Shown here in pieces: positions 25,632 to 33,433 of a DNA stretch of 64,000 nucleotides. Every line of letters begins with the position of its first letter. The first letter of the stretch is position 1. Both the position numbers and the translations under genes were made by a program. The stretch spans positions 211,806 through 275,805 of the forward strand of contig CAWCDT010000007.1 in the NCBI GenBank assembly GCA_963794385.1, in the 5' to 3' direction. The notes under the pieces are model-generated. The model searched no databases. It saw only the letters and a program-made list of their open reading frames with translations, and was not told the origin of the DNA. The stretch comes from Gaiellasilicea sp963794385 (GTDB lineage: Bacteria; Actinomycetota; Thermoleophilia; Gaiellales; Gaiellaceae).

Positions 25632-25667
25632 CACAGCGTGTTCCACAGGCCTGTGGAACACGCTGTG
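25632..25667. repeat. 36-bp perfect palindrome between rplI and dnaB
   Basis: Both 18-base arms (starting CACAGCGTGTTCCACAGG) are exact reverse complements with no loop. The centre is TTCCACAGGCCTGTGGAA. DnaA-box-like 9-mers occur beside it: TGTGGAAAA at 25664-25672 (8/9 to the complement of TTATCCACA) and CTGTCCACA at 25585-25593 (8/9 to TTGTCCACA). It sits 11 bp after the rplI stop but has no downstream T-tract in that direction. Confidence 0.85.
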
Positions 25668-25677
25668 GAAAAACCGA

Positions 25678-26352
25678 CTACGGCTGAGCCGGCCCGGGCT
25701 CGGAGTCGGCCTCCGGCTCGCCGGCCCCGGCCTCGGGCTGGGCGGCCTCGACCTCGACGGCCTCCTCGACCTCCTCGGCCGCGAGCTCGGCTTCGACCAG
25801 CTCCTCCGCCTCGACGTGCTGCGCCTCGGCCTCCGCGACCTCGGCTGCGGCGGCCTCGGCCTCGGCGGCCTCCATCGCGGCCAGCTCCTCCTCGGGCGGC
25901 AGCTCGCCGCCCTCGGGGACGACCAGCGTCTTCACCTCGACGGTGACGTCCTCGAAGACCTGGACCGGGATCGCGTAGCGGCCGATCCGGCGGATCGAGT
26001 CGGTGTCGATCTTCTTCCGGTCGATCCGGATCTTGCGCGTGCGCCAGAGCTCGTCGGCGATGTCGGTGGTCGTCACCGAGCCGAAGAGCGCCCCGGTCGG
26101 CCCCGCCTTGACGTCGAAGCTGAGCACCGTCTTGCGCAGCACCTCGGCGATCTCGTTCGCCTGCTCGACCGTGCGGGCCTCGTGCCGGGCGCGCTGCTCG
26201 TCGAGCCGCTTGAGCTCGGCCACGCGGCCTGCGGTCGCGGGCTCGGCCAGCTTGCGCGGCAGCAGGAAGTTGCGGGCGTAGCCGCGGGCGACGTTCACGA
26301 CCTCGCCGCGGAGCCCGACCTTGTCGACGTCCTTGAGGAGGATCACCTCCAT
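25678..26352 (-). CDS. rplI: 50S ribosomal protein L9 with long acidic tail
   Basis: Residues 1-150 are a standard L9: MEVILLKDVDKVGLRGEVV, VARGYARNFLLPRKLA, GALFGSVTTTDIADEL and IRRIGRYAIPVQVFEDVTVE. The usual protein ends near residue 150. Here a tail of about 75 residues follows, made almost only of Glu, Ala, Val and Pro, and ends QPEAGAGEPEADSEPGP. The tail is in the same frame and shares the codon pattern. L9 binds 23S rRNA near L1. The tail's role is unknown. Confidence 0.95.
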   Translation of the reverse strand: MEVILLKDVDKVGLRGEVVNVARGYARNFLLPRKLAEPATAGRVAELKRLDEQRARHEARTVEQANEIAEVLRKTVLSFDVKAGPTGALFGSVTTTDIADELWRTRKIRIDRKKIDTDSIRRIGRYAIPVQVFEDVTVEVKTLVVPEGGELPPEEELAAMEAAEAEAAAAEVAEAEAQHVEAEELVEAELAAEEVEEAVEVEAAQPEAGAGEPEADSEPGPAQP

Positions 26353-26354
26353 CG

Positions 26355-26621
26355 TCAGCGCGCCTCCACATAGGGCAGGAGCGCCATCTCGCGCGCCCGC
26401 TTCACCGCGACCGCGACCTGCCGCTGGTGGCGACGGCAGGCGCCCGTGATCCGGCGGTTGCGGATCTTCCCCTTCTCCGAGATGTAGCGCCGGAGCTGGT
26501 TCAGGTTCTTGTAGTCGACCTCCTCCACCTTGTCCTTGCAGAAGAGGCAGCTCTTACGCCGGCCGGGGGCCGTCGCGGAGCCTGGACGCTTGCGCGTCTG
26601 CTGGGTCTTGGGCTGTGCCAT
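26355..26621 (-). CDS. rpsR: 30S ribosomal protein S18
   Basis: The 88-residue S18 has KSCLFCKDKVEEVDYKNLNQ, LRRYISEKGKIRNRRITGAC and RRHQRQVAVAVKRAREMALL. ATG 26621 is chosen because AGGAG lies 8 nt upstream; the ATG six bases earlier would leave only 2 nt. It retains a CxxC near the N-terminus, as in zinc-binding S18 variants. Confidence 0.97.
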   Translation of the reverse strand: MAQPKTQQTRKRPGSATAPGRRKSCLFCKDKVEEVDYKNLNQLRRYISEKGKIRNRRITGACRRHQRQVAVAVKRAREMALLPYVEAR

Positions 26622-26632
26622 TCGCATCGCTC

Positions 26633-27059
26633 CTAGAACGGGATGTCGTCGTCTGTGGCCGAGCTCGGGAAGTCCTCGGAGGCCGGCGTCCCGGCGGGCA
26701 CGAACTGCTGGCCGCCCTCGCCGTCGCCGCCGTCCGCCGAGGAACTGGACGTTGTCGGCGACGACCTCGACCGACTGGCGCTTCGTCCCGTCCTGGGCGT
26801 CCCACTCACGCCAGGTGAGCTTGCCCTGGACGCCGACCGGGCGGCCCTTGGCGAGGTACTGCGCGCAGTTCTCCGCCGTCCGGCCCCAGACGGTGACGTC
26901 GAAGTAGTAGGCCGCGTCCTGCCACTCCTCGCCGCGCTTGACGCGGTCGTTGACCGCCACGCGGAGCGTCGTCACGGGCGTTCCGGACGGGGTGTGGCGA
27001 AGCTCGGGATCCTTCGTCAGGTTGCCGACGAGGACGACGCTGTTGATGTTCTGCGGCAT
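26633..27059 (-). CDS. ssb: single-stranded DNA-binding protein, frameshifted
   Basis: The OB-fold domain is intact from ATG 27059 (PQNINSVVLVGNLTKDPELR, VAVNDRVKRGEEWQDAAYYF, VWGRTAENCAQYLAKGRPVG, SVEVVADNVQFLGG). One extra G in the run near 26735 then throws the frame. Shifting by one base restores DGEGGQQFVPAGTP and the universal acidic C-terminal tip DDDIPF followed by TAG at 26633-26635. The corrected length is 141 residues. SSB is essential, and its tip binds partner proteins, so this shift is probably a sequence error. Its ATG overlaps the rpsF stop as TAATG. Confidence 0.9.
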
Positions 27060-27433
27060 TACTCCTCCTCCAGCGAGGTGTCGATGGGCTCGGCAACATC
27101 CTCGCGTGCGGGGCCGCCCACCGCTACTGGCTGAGTCGTACCTGCCTTGTAGCGACGGGTCGCAAGATGCCGCATCACGTCGTCGTCGATCTTGAGGACG
27201 CGCGAGATCTCGTCCAGGGTCTCGCCGTCGGTGCTGAACGAGAGCAGGTGATAGACGCCGTCGCCCTTCTTGTCGATCTCGTAGGCGAGCTTGCGGCGTC
27301 CCCAGGCGTCCTGGCCCTCCCACGTGCCCCCGCCCTTCTCGACGAGGTCGCGCGTGCGCTTGACGATCGCCTCCTGCCGCTCCTCGGGCAGGTCGGGGTC
27401 GAGCATGAGCAAGATTTCGTAGTCGATCACGTT
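27059..27433 (-). CDS. rpsF: 30S ribosomal protein S6
   Basis: The 124-residue S6 starts at GTG 27433 behind AAGGAG. Landmarks are DYEILLMLDPDLPEERQEAI, WGRRKLAYEIDKKGDGVYHL and LDEISRVLKIDDDVMRHLAT. A Glu-rich C-terminal tail (SLEEE) ends it. It is the first gene of the rpsF-ssb-rpsR-rplI cluster. S6 pairs with S18 in the small-subunit platform. Confidence 0.96.
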   Translation of the reverse strand, partial: NVIDYEILLMLDPDLPEERQEAIVKRTRDLVEKGGGTWEGQDAWGRRKLAYEIDKKGDGVYHLLSFSTDGETLDEISRVLKIDDDVMRHLATRRYKAGTTQPVAVGGPAREDVAEPIDTSLEEE

Positions 27434-27550
27434 CCCGGTCTCCTTCCGTCGGGCTTCCCTCGGTCTTAGGCGGCCTGGCCGGCAAGCGGGCGCGGGAACG
27501 GCGCACGCGAAGGCAAGGCAGGAAGCGCGCAACACAGTAGCATCGGCCTC

Positions 27551-27847
27551 GTGAAGAGGTGGCTCGCAGGGCTCGCCGGCGCGCTCGGGCTCATCGCGCT
27601 CTGGCGCATGCTGCGCCGGCAGCCGGAAGCGACCGAGCGCCCGGCCGTCGATCCCGCCGACGAGCTGCGCGCACGGCTCGAGCAGGCACGCGAGACCGCC
27701 GACGACCGCGACGAGTTCGACGCCGCCGAGGGCCAGCCGCTCGACGAGGTCGGTGAGCCTCGCTCGCTCGAGGAGCGCCGTCGCGCGATCCACGAGCAGG
27801 CGCAGGAGACGCTCGGCGAGATGAACCGGCCCGACGGCGGCCAGTAG
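27551..27847 (+). CDS. small membrane-anchored hypothetical protein
   Basis: The 98-residue protein starts with GTG 27551. An N-terminal hydrophobic helix (WLAGLAGALGLIALWRML) is followed by an Arg/Glu-rich helical region (ADELRARLEQARETADDRDE, then SLEERRRAIHEQAQETLGEM) that may form a coiled coil facing the cytoplasm. It diverges from rpsF. No family function is known to me. Confidence 0.65.
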   Translation: MKRWLAGLAGALGLIALWRMLRRQPEATERPAVDPADELRARLEQARETADDRDEFDAAEGQPLDEVGEPRSLEERRRAIHEQAQETLGEMNRPDGGQ

Positions 27848-27909
27848 GCCTCGAAGCCGGTTCCGGCCGTGCGGCAGGTCGCCCGGCGCTCGCGGCATAC
27901 TGGGAGCAG

Positions 27910-28617
27910 ATGACCGAGCTGCCGCAGGCCGAAGAGCTGCCGCGGGCGGCGGACGGCTACGACCCCGCGCGCGTCGAGGAGGCGTTCGCCTCGTTCGCAG
28001 ACCGTGTGCACGAGTTGGAGGCCGTCGCCGCGGAGCTCCGCGGCGAGCTTCGCGCGCTCCGGGCCGACCGGGCGCCCGTCGTCGACGACGAGGATTGGCC
28101 CGCGGAGGCCGGGATGGCGGGCGCGCCCGGGATGCCCTCGCCCGACTGGGTCGCGGCCGTGCCGCCGCCGTTCGCACGCGACCGCGCCCTGCCGCGCCTC
28201 GTGCTCGAGGGAGCGTTCCTGCTCCTCGTGGCACTGCTGGCCGGGCTCGCGGAGCTCTCGACCGCCTGGATCGTCGTCGTGATGGCGGTGGCGTGGGCGC
28301 TCGTCGTGCTCGGCGAGTGGGCCGCCGCCGCGAAGCGCGCGCGCTGGCGGCTCGACGAGATCGCGCCGGCGCTCGAAGCCGCGCCGGCCGACCGGACCGG
28401 CCCCTGGGACCTCCCCGTCGTCGAGGCGACCGTGGTCGAGGCCGCTCCCGACCCCGAGGGGCGCACGGTCGTGACGAAGCTTCCTGGCGGAGCCGACGCG
28501 GGCGAAACGGGCGAGATCGCGATCGAGCCGGATCCGGACGAGCAGCCGCCCAGGCGGCGCCGGTTCTGGCGGCGGCGTGTCGCCGAGGCGCCCGCCGCCG
28601 ATCCCTGGGAGTCGTAG
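27910..28617 (+). CDS. membrane protein with coiled coil, unknown function
   Basis: The 235-residue protein has a predicted N-terminal coiled coil (residues 18-50, ARVEEAFASFADRVHELEAV). A Pro-rich linker follows, then two closely spaced transmembrane helices (LVLEGAFLLLVALLAGLAEL and AWIVVVMAVAWALVVLGEW), and a long acidic-then-basic C-terminal tail. It follows the 98-residue ORF by 62 bp on the same strand and may be co-transcribed. I do not recognise the family. Confidence 0.7.
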   Translation: MTELPQAEELPRAADGYDPARVEEAFASFADRVHELEAVAAELRGELRALRADRAPVVDDEDWPAEAGMAGAPGMPSPDWVAAVPPPFARDRALPRLVLEGAFLLLVALLAGLAELSTAWIVVVMAVAWALVVLGEWAAAAKRARWRLDEIAPALEAAPADRTGPWDLPVVEATVVEAAPDPEGRTVVTKLPGGADAGETGEIAIEPDPDEQPPRRRRFWRRRVAEAPAADPWES

Positions 28618-28626
28618 CTCCGGCGC

Positions 28627-29263
28627 CTACGTGCCCGCGAAGCGCTCGGCGGCACGGGCGAGCGCCGCTGCGATCCGCTCCTGGTAGGCCGCCGAGCGCA
28701 GGAGCGCTGCCTCGCGGCGGTTCGACATGAACCCCGTCTCGACCAGGACGGCGGGCACATCCGCCCAGTTGAAGCCGGTCAGATCGCTGCGCTCGATCAG
28801 GCCGAGGTCGCGCGCCCCGGTGGCCGCGACCAGCTCGCGCTGCACGCAGTCGGCCGGCCCGGCGGCTGGAGCCGTAGATGTCGCTCGTCCACCCGCGGCG
28901 CAGCGTCGGCACGAGCGTCGCGATCCCATTGACCCCCGGGTCCGTGGACCCGTCGGCGTGGATCCGGATCATCAGCGTCGCCCGCCGCTCGTTGCAGAAG
29001 CGGGCCCGCTCACGATTGCCGCCGCGGTAACCGGTGCCGTCGCGGGTCATGGCGACGCGGTAGCCAAGGGCGAGCAGCCGGGCCCGAGCCCTGCGGGCGA
29101 TCGCGAGCGCCACGGACGCCTCCCCCGCAGCGCCGCCGGGATCCTTGATCTTCAGCCGCGCCGAGCCGGGCCCGATGGGCTCGAGCTGCCGGCCGATGTC
29201 CGGGACGGTGCCGTGACCCGGGTCGAGGCAGATGAGCGCAGCCGCGGCGAGCGTGGCGAGCAC
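28627..29263 (-). CDS. N-acetylmuramoyl-L-alanine amidase (Amidase_3), frameshifted
   Basis: ATG 29263 begins a short hydrophobic leader running into ALICLDPGHGTVPD, with the first zinc His. GEASVALAIARRARARLLAL supplies the zinc Glu, and LMIRIHADGS the second zinc His. After WTSDIYGSS a frameshift near 28865 occurs. The downstream frame has CVQRELVAATGARDLGLIER, FNWADVPAVLVETGFMSN (catalytic Glu) and a C-terminal helix ending at 28627. Reconstructed length is about 211 residues. The enzyme cuts the amide between MurNAc and the stem peptide at the cell wall. Confidence 0.82.
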
Positions 29264-29304
29264 GCGCCCACCCTAGAGCGATTTCGCAACGAGCGTCTTT
29301 TTCG

Positions 29305-30216
29305 TCAGAGGGAGCGCAGTTCTTCCAGGTCGTCGGCCGACGGCTCCCAGGCCCCTGCGGCCACGTTCGCCCGGACCTGCTCCGGCTTGGTCGCGCCCGC
29401 GATCACCGAGACGACAGCGGGTTGCGCGAGCAGGCCGCCGATCGCGACCTCGAGGAGCGAGGCTCTCCGAGCGGCGGCGAACGCCTCGAGCCGCTCGACG
29501 CGTTCGAGTCGAGCCCCGTCGAGCTCGCGCCCGTGCAGGCGCGTTCCCTCCGGCGCCGGCTCGCCGCGCCGGTACTTGCCCGTCAAGAGGCCGCTCGCGA
29601 GCGGGAAGTAGGGGATGAAGCCGATCCCGAGCCGCTCGCAGGTGGGCAGGAGCTCGTCCTCGGCGCCGCGCGCGAGCCAGGAGTACTCGCTCTGCTCGGA
29701 GACGAACGGCGTCATGCCCCGCGTCGTCGCCACCTCGTGCGCCTCCTCGACGAGGGCTCGCGTGAAGTTCGAGGAGCCGATCGCGCGCACCTTCCCCTCC
29801 TGGACGAGCTCGTCGAGCGCGCCGAGCGTCTCCGCGATCGGCGTCACGCCGTCGGGACGGTGGTACTGGTAGAGGTCGATCCAATCCGTCTGCAGCCGCC
29901 GCAGCGACGCCTCCACGGCCTTGCGGATGTACTCCCGCCCACCGCGCGCGGTCTCGCCGGTACCGAGGTCGTGGCCGAACTTTGTCGCCAGCACGACCCG
30001 GTCCCGTCGCCCGGCCAGCGCGCGCCCGATGATCTCTTCGCTGCCGCCCCGGTTGCCGTAGATGTCCGCGGTGTCGAAGAAGGTGACGCCGGCGTCGAGC
30101 GCGGCATCGATCACCGCACGCGAAGCCTCCTCGTCGATCCGGCCGCCGAAGTTGTTGCAGCCGAGCCCGACGACGGTGACCTCGAGGGCAGAGCTGCCGA
30201 GCCTGCGCGTGCGCAT
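29305..30216 (-). CDS. aldo/keto reductase
   Basis: The 303-residue NADPH-dependent reductase has the full tetrad: Asp48 and Tyr53 (FFDTADIYG), Lys79 (LATKFG) and His119 (YQYHRP). Further marks are ALDELVQEGKVRAIGSSNFT, PYFPLASGLLTGKYRRG and the cofactor-binding VIAGATKPEQVRANV. It resembles the YajO/PhnX-type AKR subfamily acting on aldehydes or sugars. The substrate is unknown. The gene stands alone. Confidence 0.93.
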   Translation of the reverse strand: MRTRRLGSSALEVTVVGLGCNNFGGRIDEEASRAVIDAALDAGVTFFDTADIYGNRGGSEEIIGRALAGRRDRVVLATKFGHDLGTGETARGGREYIRKAVEASLRRLQTDWIDLYQYHRPDGVTPIAETLGALDELVQEGKVRAIGSSNFTRALVEEAHEVATTRGMTPFVSEQSEYSWLARGAEDELLPTCERLGIGFIPYFPLASGLLTGKYRRGEPAPEGTRLHGRELDGARLERVERLEAFAAARRASLLEVAIGGLLAQPAVVSVIAGATKPEQVRANVAAGAWEPSADDLEELRSL

Positions 30217-30237
30217 CCCGGGAGCCTAGTCAGGCGA

Positions 30238-30270
30238 GACGAGAGGCCCGAGCACCTCGGGCCTCTCGTC
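30238..30270. terminator. terminator hairpin
   Basis: A perfect 15-bp stem GACGAGAGGCCCGAG / CTCGGGCCTCTCGTC with a 3-nt loop lies 12 bp past the stop of the minus-strand gene ending at 30283. It has no strong T-tract. Confidence 0.65.
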
Positions 30271-30282
30271 AGCCGACCGTGC

Positions 30283-30772
30283 TTAACGGAGGGTGACGCG
30301 GACGCTCCCGACCGTGCGCTTGGCCCGCAGGAGCTTGAGCACGTAGCGGCCGGGCTTGATCCGCTTGGCCGCGTGGAAACGAACGGCTCCCGTCCGAACG
30401 ACGCGGCCTTTCGCCACCGTCCGCGCTCCCGCGAGCAGCCGGACCTCGGAATTCGCCGCCGCGCCCTCGAGCGACCACGTCCCGACGGCGAAGAGCGCCT
30501 CGCACGTGAGCCGGGCGAACCCCGTGTTCGCGGCCGGGGCCGAACGTGTTGTTGCCGAGCCCATACAGCACGAACACGGCTCCGGCGGAGGTCGCAATCA
30601 GGTCCGGCCTGCCGTGGTTCCCGAGGTCGGTCGCCTCGAGCCGGTAGGCCGGGTCCGGCAGATCGAGGCCGCCGACGGCCCCGAGCCGGGGAGCCGCGCC
30701 GCCGGTCTCGGCGAGGCCGAGAGCGAGGAGCGTCGTGAGGGCCGCGAGGAGCGCGAGGATTCGCTTGCTCAT
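30283..30772 (-). CDS. secreted protein with FG-GAP-like segment, frameshifted
   Basis: ATG 30772, preceded by GGAAAGGAAA, begins a signal peptide (MSKRILALLAALTTLLALGL). The next segment LEATDLGNHGRPDLIATSAG, VFVLYGLGNNTFGP resembles FG-GAP/VCBS repeat blades. Near 30540 the frame changes to TGFARLTCEALFAVGTWSLE, then GRYVLKLLRAKRTVGSVRVT, ending at 30283. Joined, it gives about 162 residues of exported beta-sandwich-like protein of unknown function. Confidence 0.65.
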
Positions 30773-30996
30773 GGTCTTGTTTTCCTTTCCGATGCTCGGT
30801 TGCAGGTTCATGTGCCGAGCATGGGCGCAACCGCGCTCCCTGCCATCGTGGGAATCCCTAACCGTGCCCCCTAGCTTTTCGCGGCGCGGCCCATCTGCTC
30901 AGGCGGGAAGAAGTCGGCCGCCACACCCGTCCTGGAAGCCATGAGGACAATTGACCGCACTCGAGAGAGCGGTCCCGAGCAGGAGGAGAAGAGATC

Positions 30997-31614
30997 GTGA
31001 GCTGGCGGGTCGCAAGGTCGCTGGAGCAGCTGAGGGATGGGATCAACGACGCCTATCCGAATCGGAGCAAGGCATCCGACGGGACGATTGGAGACCCGCG
31101 CCATCAGAGCACGGACTCCGATCACAACGCCTGGGTCAGGGACGGAGGCGTGGGGGTCGTGACTGCGCTCGACATCACGCACGATCCAGCGCACGGCTGC
31201 GACTGCAACGAGATCGTCGCGGCGCTCCTCGCCTCGCGCGATCCACGAATCAAGTACGTGATCTGGAATCGCACCATGTGGCGGTCGTACGAGAAGCCGG
31301 GCATCCCGAAGTGGACGCCGTCCCCGTACCGCGGGAGCAACGCCCACGACCATCACTTCCACCTGTCGGTCCAACCCACGAAGGACCTGTACGACTCGAC
31401 GGCGACGTGGTCGATCGACGGCAAGATCAAGCAGGTCCAATTCCAGCTCTGGGTGTCGAAGCCGGCGGCGAAGCAGCTTGACCGGTCGGCGTGGGCCGAG
31501 TACCCGGGCAGGAGCAGGTACGACCGTTTCCGCCAGCGCACCGCGGCGGCCTACTTCGAGCTCGTGCTCGCGGGTCGACGCCCGCACTTCCGGGCGCTGA
31601 CGCGCATGGTCTGA
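30997..31614 (+). CDS. peptidase M15-like protein (phage endolysin type)
   Basis: The 205-residue protein starts at GTG 30997 after GGAGGAG. It has a metallopeptidase pattern seen in phage-type D-Ala-D-Ala peptidases: TDSDHNAWVRD (zinc His), VTALDITHDPAHGCDC (zinc Asp), ASRDPRIKYVIWNRTMW and AHDHHFHLSV (catalytic His cluster). The last 70 residues are extra and unassigned. It is somewhat less GC-rich than its neighbours and has no other phage genes around it. No signal peptide is visible. Confidence 0.75.
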   Translation: MSWRVARSLEQLRDGINDAYPNRSKASDGTIGDPRHQSTDSDHNAWVRDGGVGVVTALDITHDPAHGCDCNEIVAALLASRDPRIKYVIWNRTMWRSYEKPGIPKWTPSPYRGSNAHDHHFHLSVQPTKDLYDSTATWSIDGKIKQVQFQLWVSKPAAKQLDRSAWAEYPGRSRYDRFRQRTAAAYFELVLAGRRPHFRALTRMV

Positions 31615-31624
31615 GAGTTTCGGA

Positions 31625-32292
31625 TCAGCCGACGTCGCGGCTGACGGTCAGGACGACGTTTCCCGTCTTCTGCTCCGTCTCGACGTACCTAGTCGCCTCG
31701 ACGACCTGCTCCAGCGGATAGCTCCGGTCGATGACCGCGCGATACCGGCCGGCCTCGATCAGCTCCTTCAGGAAGACGACGTCCTGCTTTGTGTACTTCG
31801 CGATCCCGACCATCGCTCGCTTGTCCCCGATCACTAGACGAGAATGCTCCGCCCCTTCCGAAGATCTGCGTTCCTCAGGCACGACAGTGCGATGCAGGCT
31901 CCGTCGCAGACGGCCGCAGCCTCCTCGAACGTCATGCCGGCCGGCTTGTGCACGAGCGGAGCGCTCTCCCGCATGCAGATGAACTCTGCGTGCGCGCCGG
32001 AGCCCTTGACGCCGAAGACGTGGTCGCCGACCTCGAGCTCGCCGACCGCAGCGCCGACCGCCTCGACCTCTCCCGCTAGCTCCATGCCGAGGATCTTCCG
32101 CCTCGGTCGGCGCAGGCCGGTGAAGAAGCGGACGATGACCGGCGACGCGCTGCGAACCCCGCAATCGGTCCGGTTGACCGTCGTTGCGTGGATCTTGATC
32201 AGGACCTCGTCGTCCTTCGGCACCGGACGCTCGACGTCTGCGAGCCGCAAAACCTCCGGCGGCCCATATCTGTCGTGGACAACGGCTCGCAT
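31625..32292 (-). pseudogene. zinc-type alcohol dehydrogenase/quinone oxidoreductase with internal deletion
   Basis: The GroES-like N-terminal domain is intact from ATG 32292: RAVVHDRYGPPEVLRLADVE, KIHATTVNRTDCGVR, LGMELAGEVEAVG and GVKGSGAHAEFI, ending LRKGRSILV at 31834. The text then jumps straight to the C-terminal segment LVIGDKRAMVGIAKYTKQD, KELIEAGRYRAVIDRSYPLE and TEQKTGNVVLTV in another frame. The nucleotide-binding Rossmann domain (normally GASGSIG and about 110 residues) is missing. This looks like a real deletion, not a single-base error. Confidence 0.85.
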
Positions 32293-32375
32293 GCGCTCAC
32301 CTCCTTCTCTGGTTTTGGTCGATTGCGACTCTTACCCTACCTGCGACGACGACCGTGGTGTCTGCCTGACGTTTC

Positions 32376-33323
32376 CTACGCCCGTGGCTCGTCGCCGGAA
32401 CGGGTGACGCTCGGTACTTGAAGCCCGGCGACGGCGAGCGTCACGATCACCGCTTCGGGACCGAGGCGCTCGGCGAGGCGGTGCGCCCCGACGACCGCGC
32501 CGGTCGAGATCCCGGCGAAGATCCCCTCCTCGCGCGCGAGCCGGTCGCGTCATCTCGATCGCCTCGTCGTCCGTCGAACGGCTCGAGGTGGTCGACCTTC
32601 TCGGGGTCCCAGTGCGGCATCACGATGCCGGTCCGGCCCTGGATCAGGAATGGTCCGCTGCGCGCCGCCGGTGATCGCGGCCGACCCTGCCGGCTCGTGC
32701 GCCTGGAGGAACACGCCGTGCGGCTTGAGCGCGTCGGAGACGCCCATCAGCGAGCTCGCGGTGCCCATGCCCTGGCAGAACGCGGTCACCCGCCCCTCGG
32801 TCTGCTCCCAGATCTCGCGGCCGAGACGCTCACGGTGATCCGGGACGATGTAGGGGTTGTTGAACTGGTCGGTCGCGTAGTGCCCGGGCAGCGCGGCGAG
32901 CTCGGCGGCGCGGGCGACCATGTTCTGGATGTCCTGCGCGGTCACCTTCGGCCGGCCCTCGACCGACCGGAACGACATCGATCTCCGCGCCGAGCGCGCG
33001 CATCAGCTGGAATCGCTCCTCGGTGAAGCAGTCGGCCATCACGATGAGCGCGCGGTAGCCCTTCGCGCGGCAGACGAGCGCGAGCGCAGGCCCGGTGCTT
33101 CCGCCCGTGTACTCGACGACGGTGTCACCCGGCGCGAGCAGCCCGTCTCGCTCGGCGCCCTCGACCATCGCGAGCGCCATCCGATCCTTCATCGAGCCCG
33201 TCGGGTTCGCGGTACTCCAGCTTCAGCCAGAACTCGGCCCCGTTCGCCGGCGCGCAACGCCGCAGACGAACAAGCGGCGTGTTTCCGATCGCCTCGAGGA
33301 TCGACTCCGACCCGCGCGATCAT
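32376..33323 (-). pseudogene. cysteine synthase-like PLP enzyme, multiple frameshifts
   Basis: Segments of an O-acetylserine sulfhydrylase/cystathionine beta-synthase-like enzyme lie in order but in changing frames. They are SILEAIGNTPLVRL (about 33300), NPTGSMKDRMALAMVEGAE with the PLP Lys, VVEYTGGSTGPALALVCRAK, NMVARAAELAALPGHYATDQ, FNNPYIVPDHRERLG, FCQGMGTASSLMGVSDAL, GIFAGISTGAVVGAHRLAER and VIVTLAVAG, ending TAG at 32376. At least five shifts occur between 33320 and 32530. The conserved segments argue against old decay. Poor local sequence quality or recent inactivation would explain it. Confidence 0.8.
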
Positions 33324-33433
33324 ACGGCGCGCGCATACAGAGGTGACAACACCAACCGCGGGTGGTCGCGCCAGCGCGTCACTGTGACCGGTTCCCCCGA
33401 CCAAGCACAGTGAGGTCCCCGCGCTCGCGTCGC

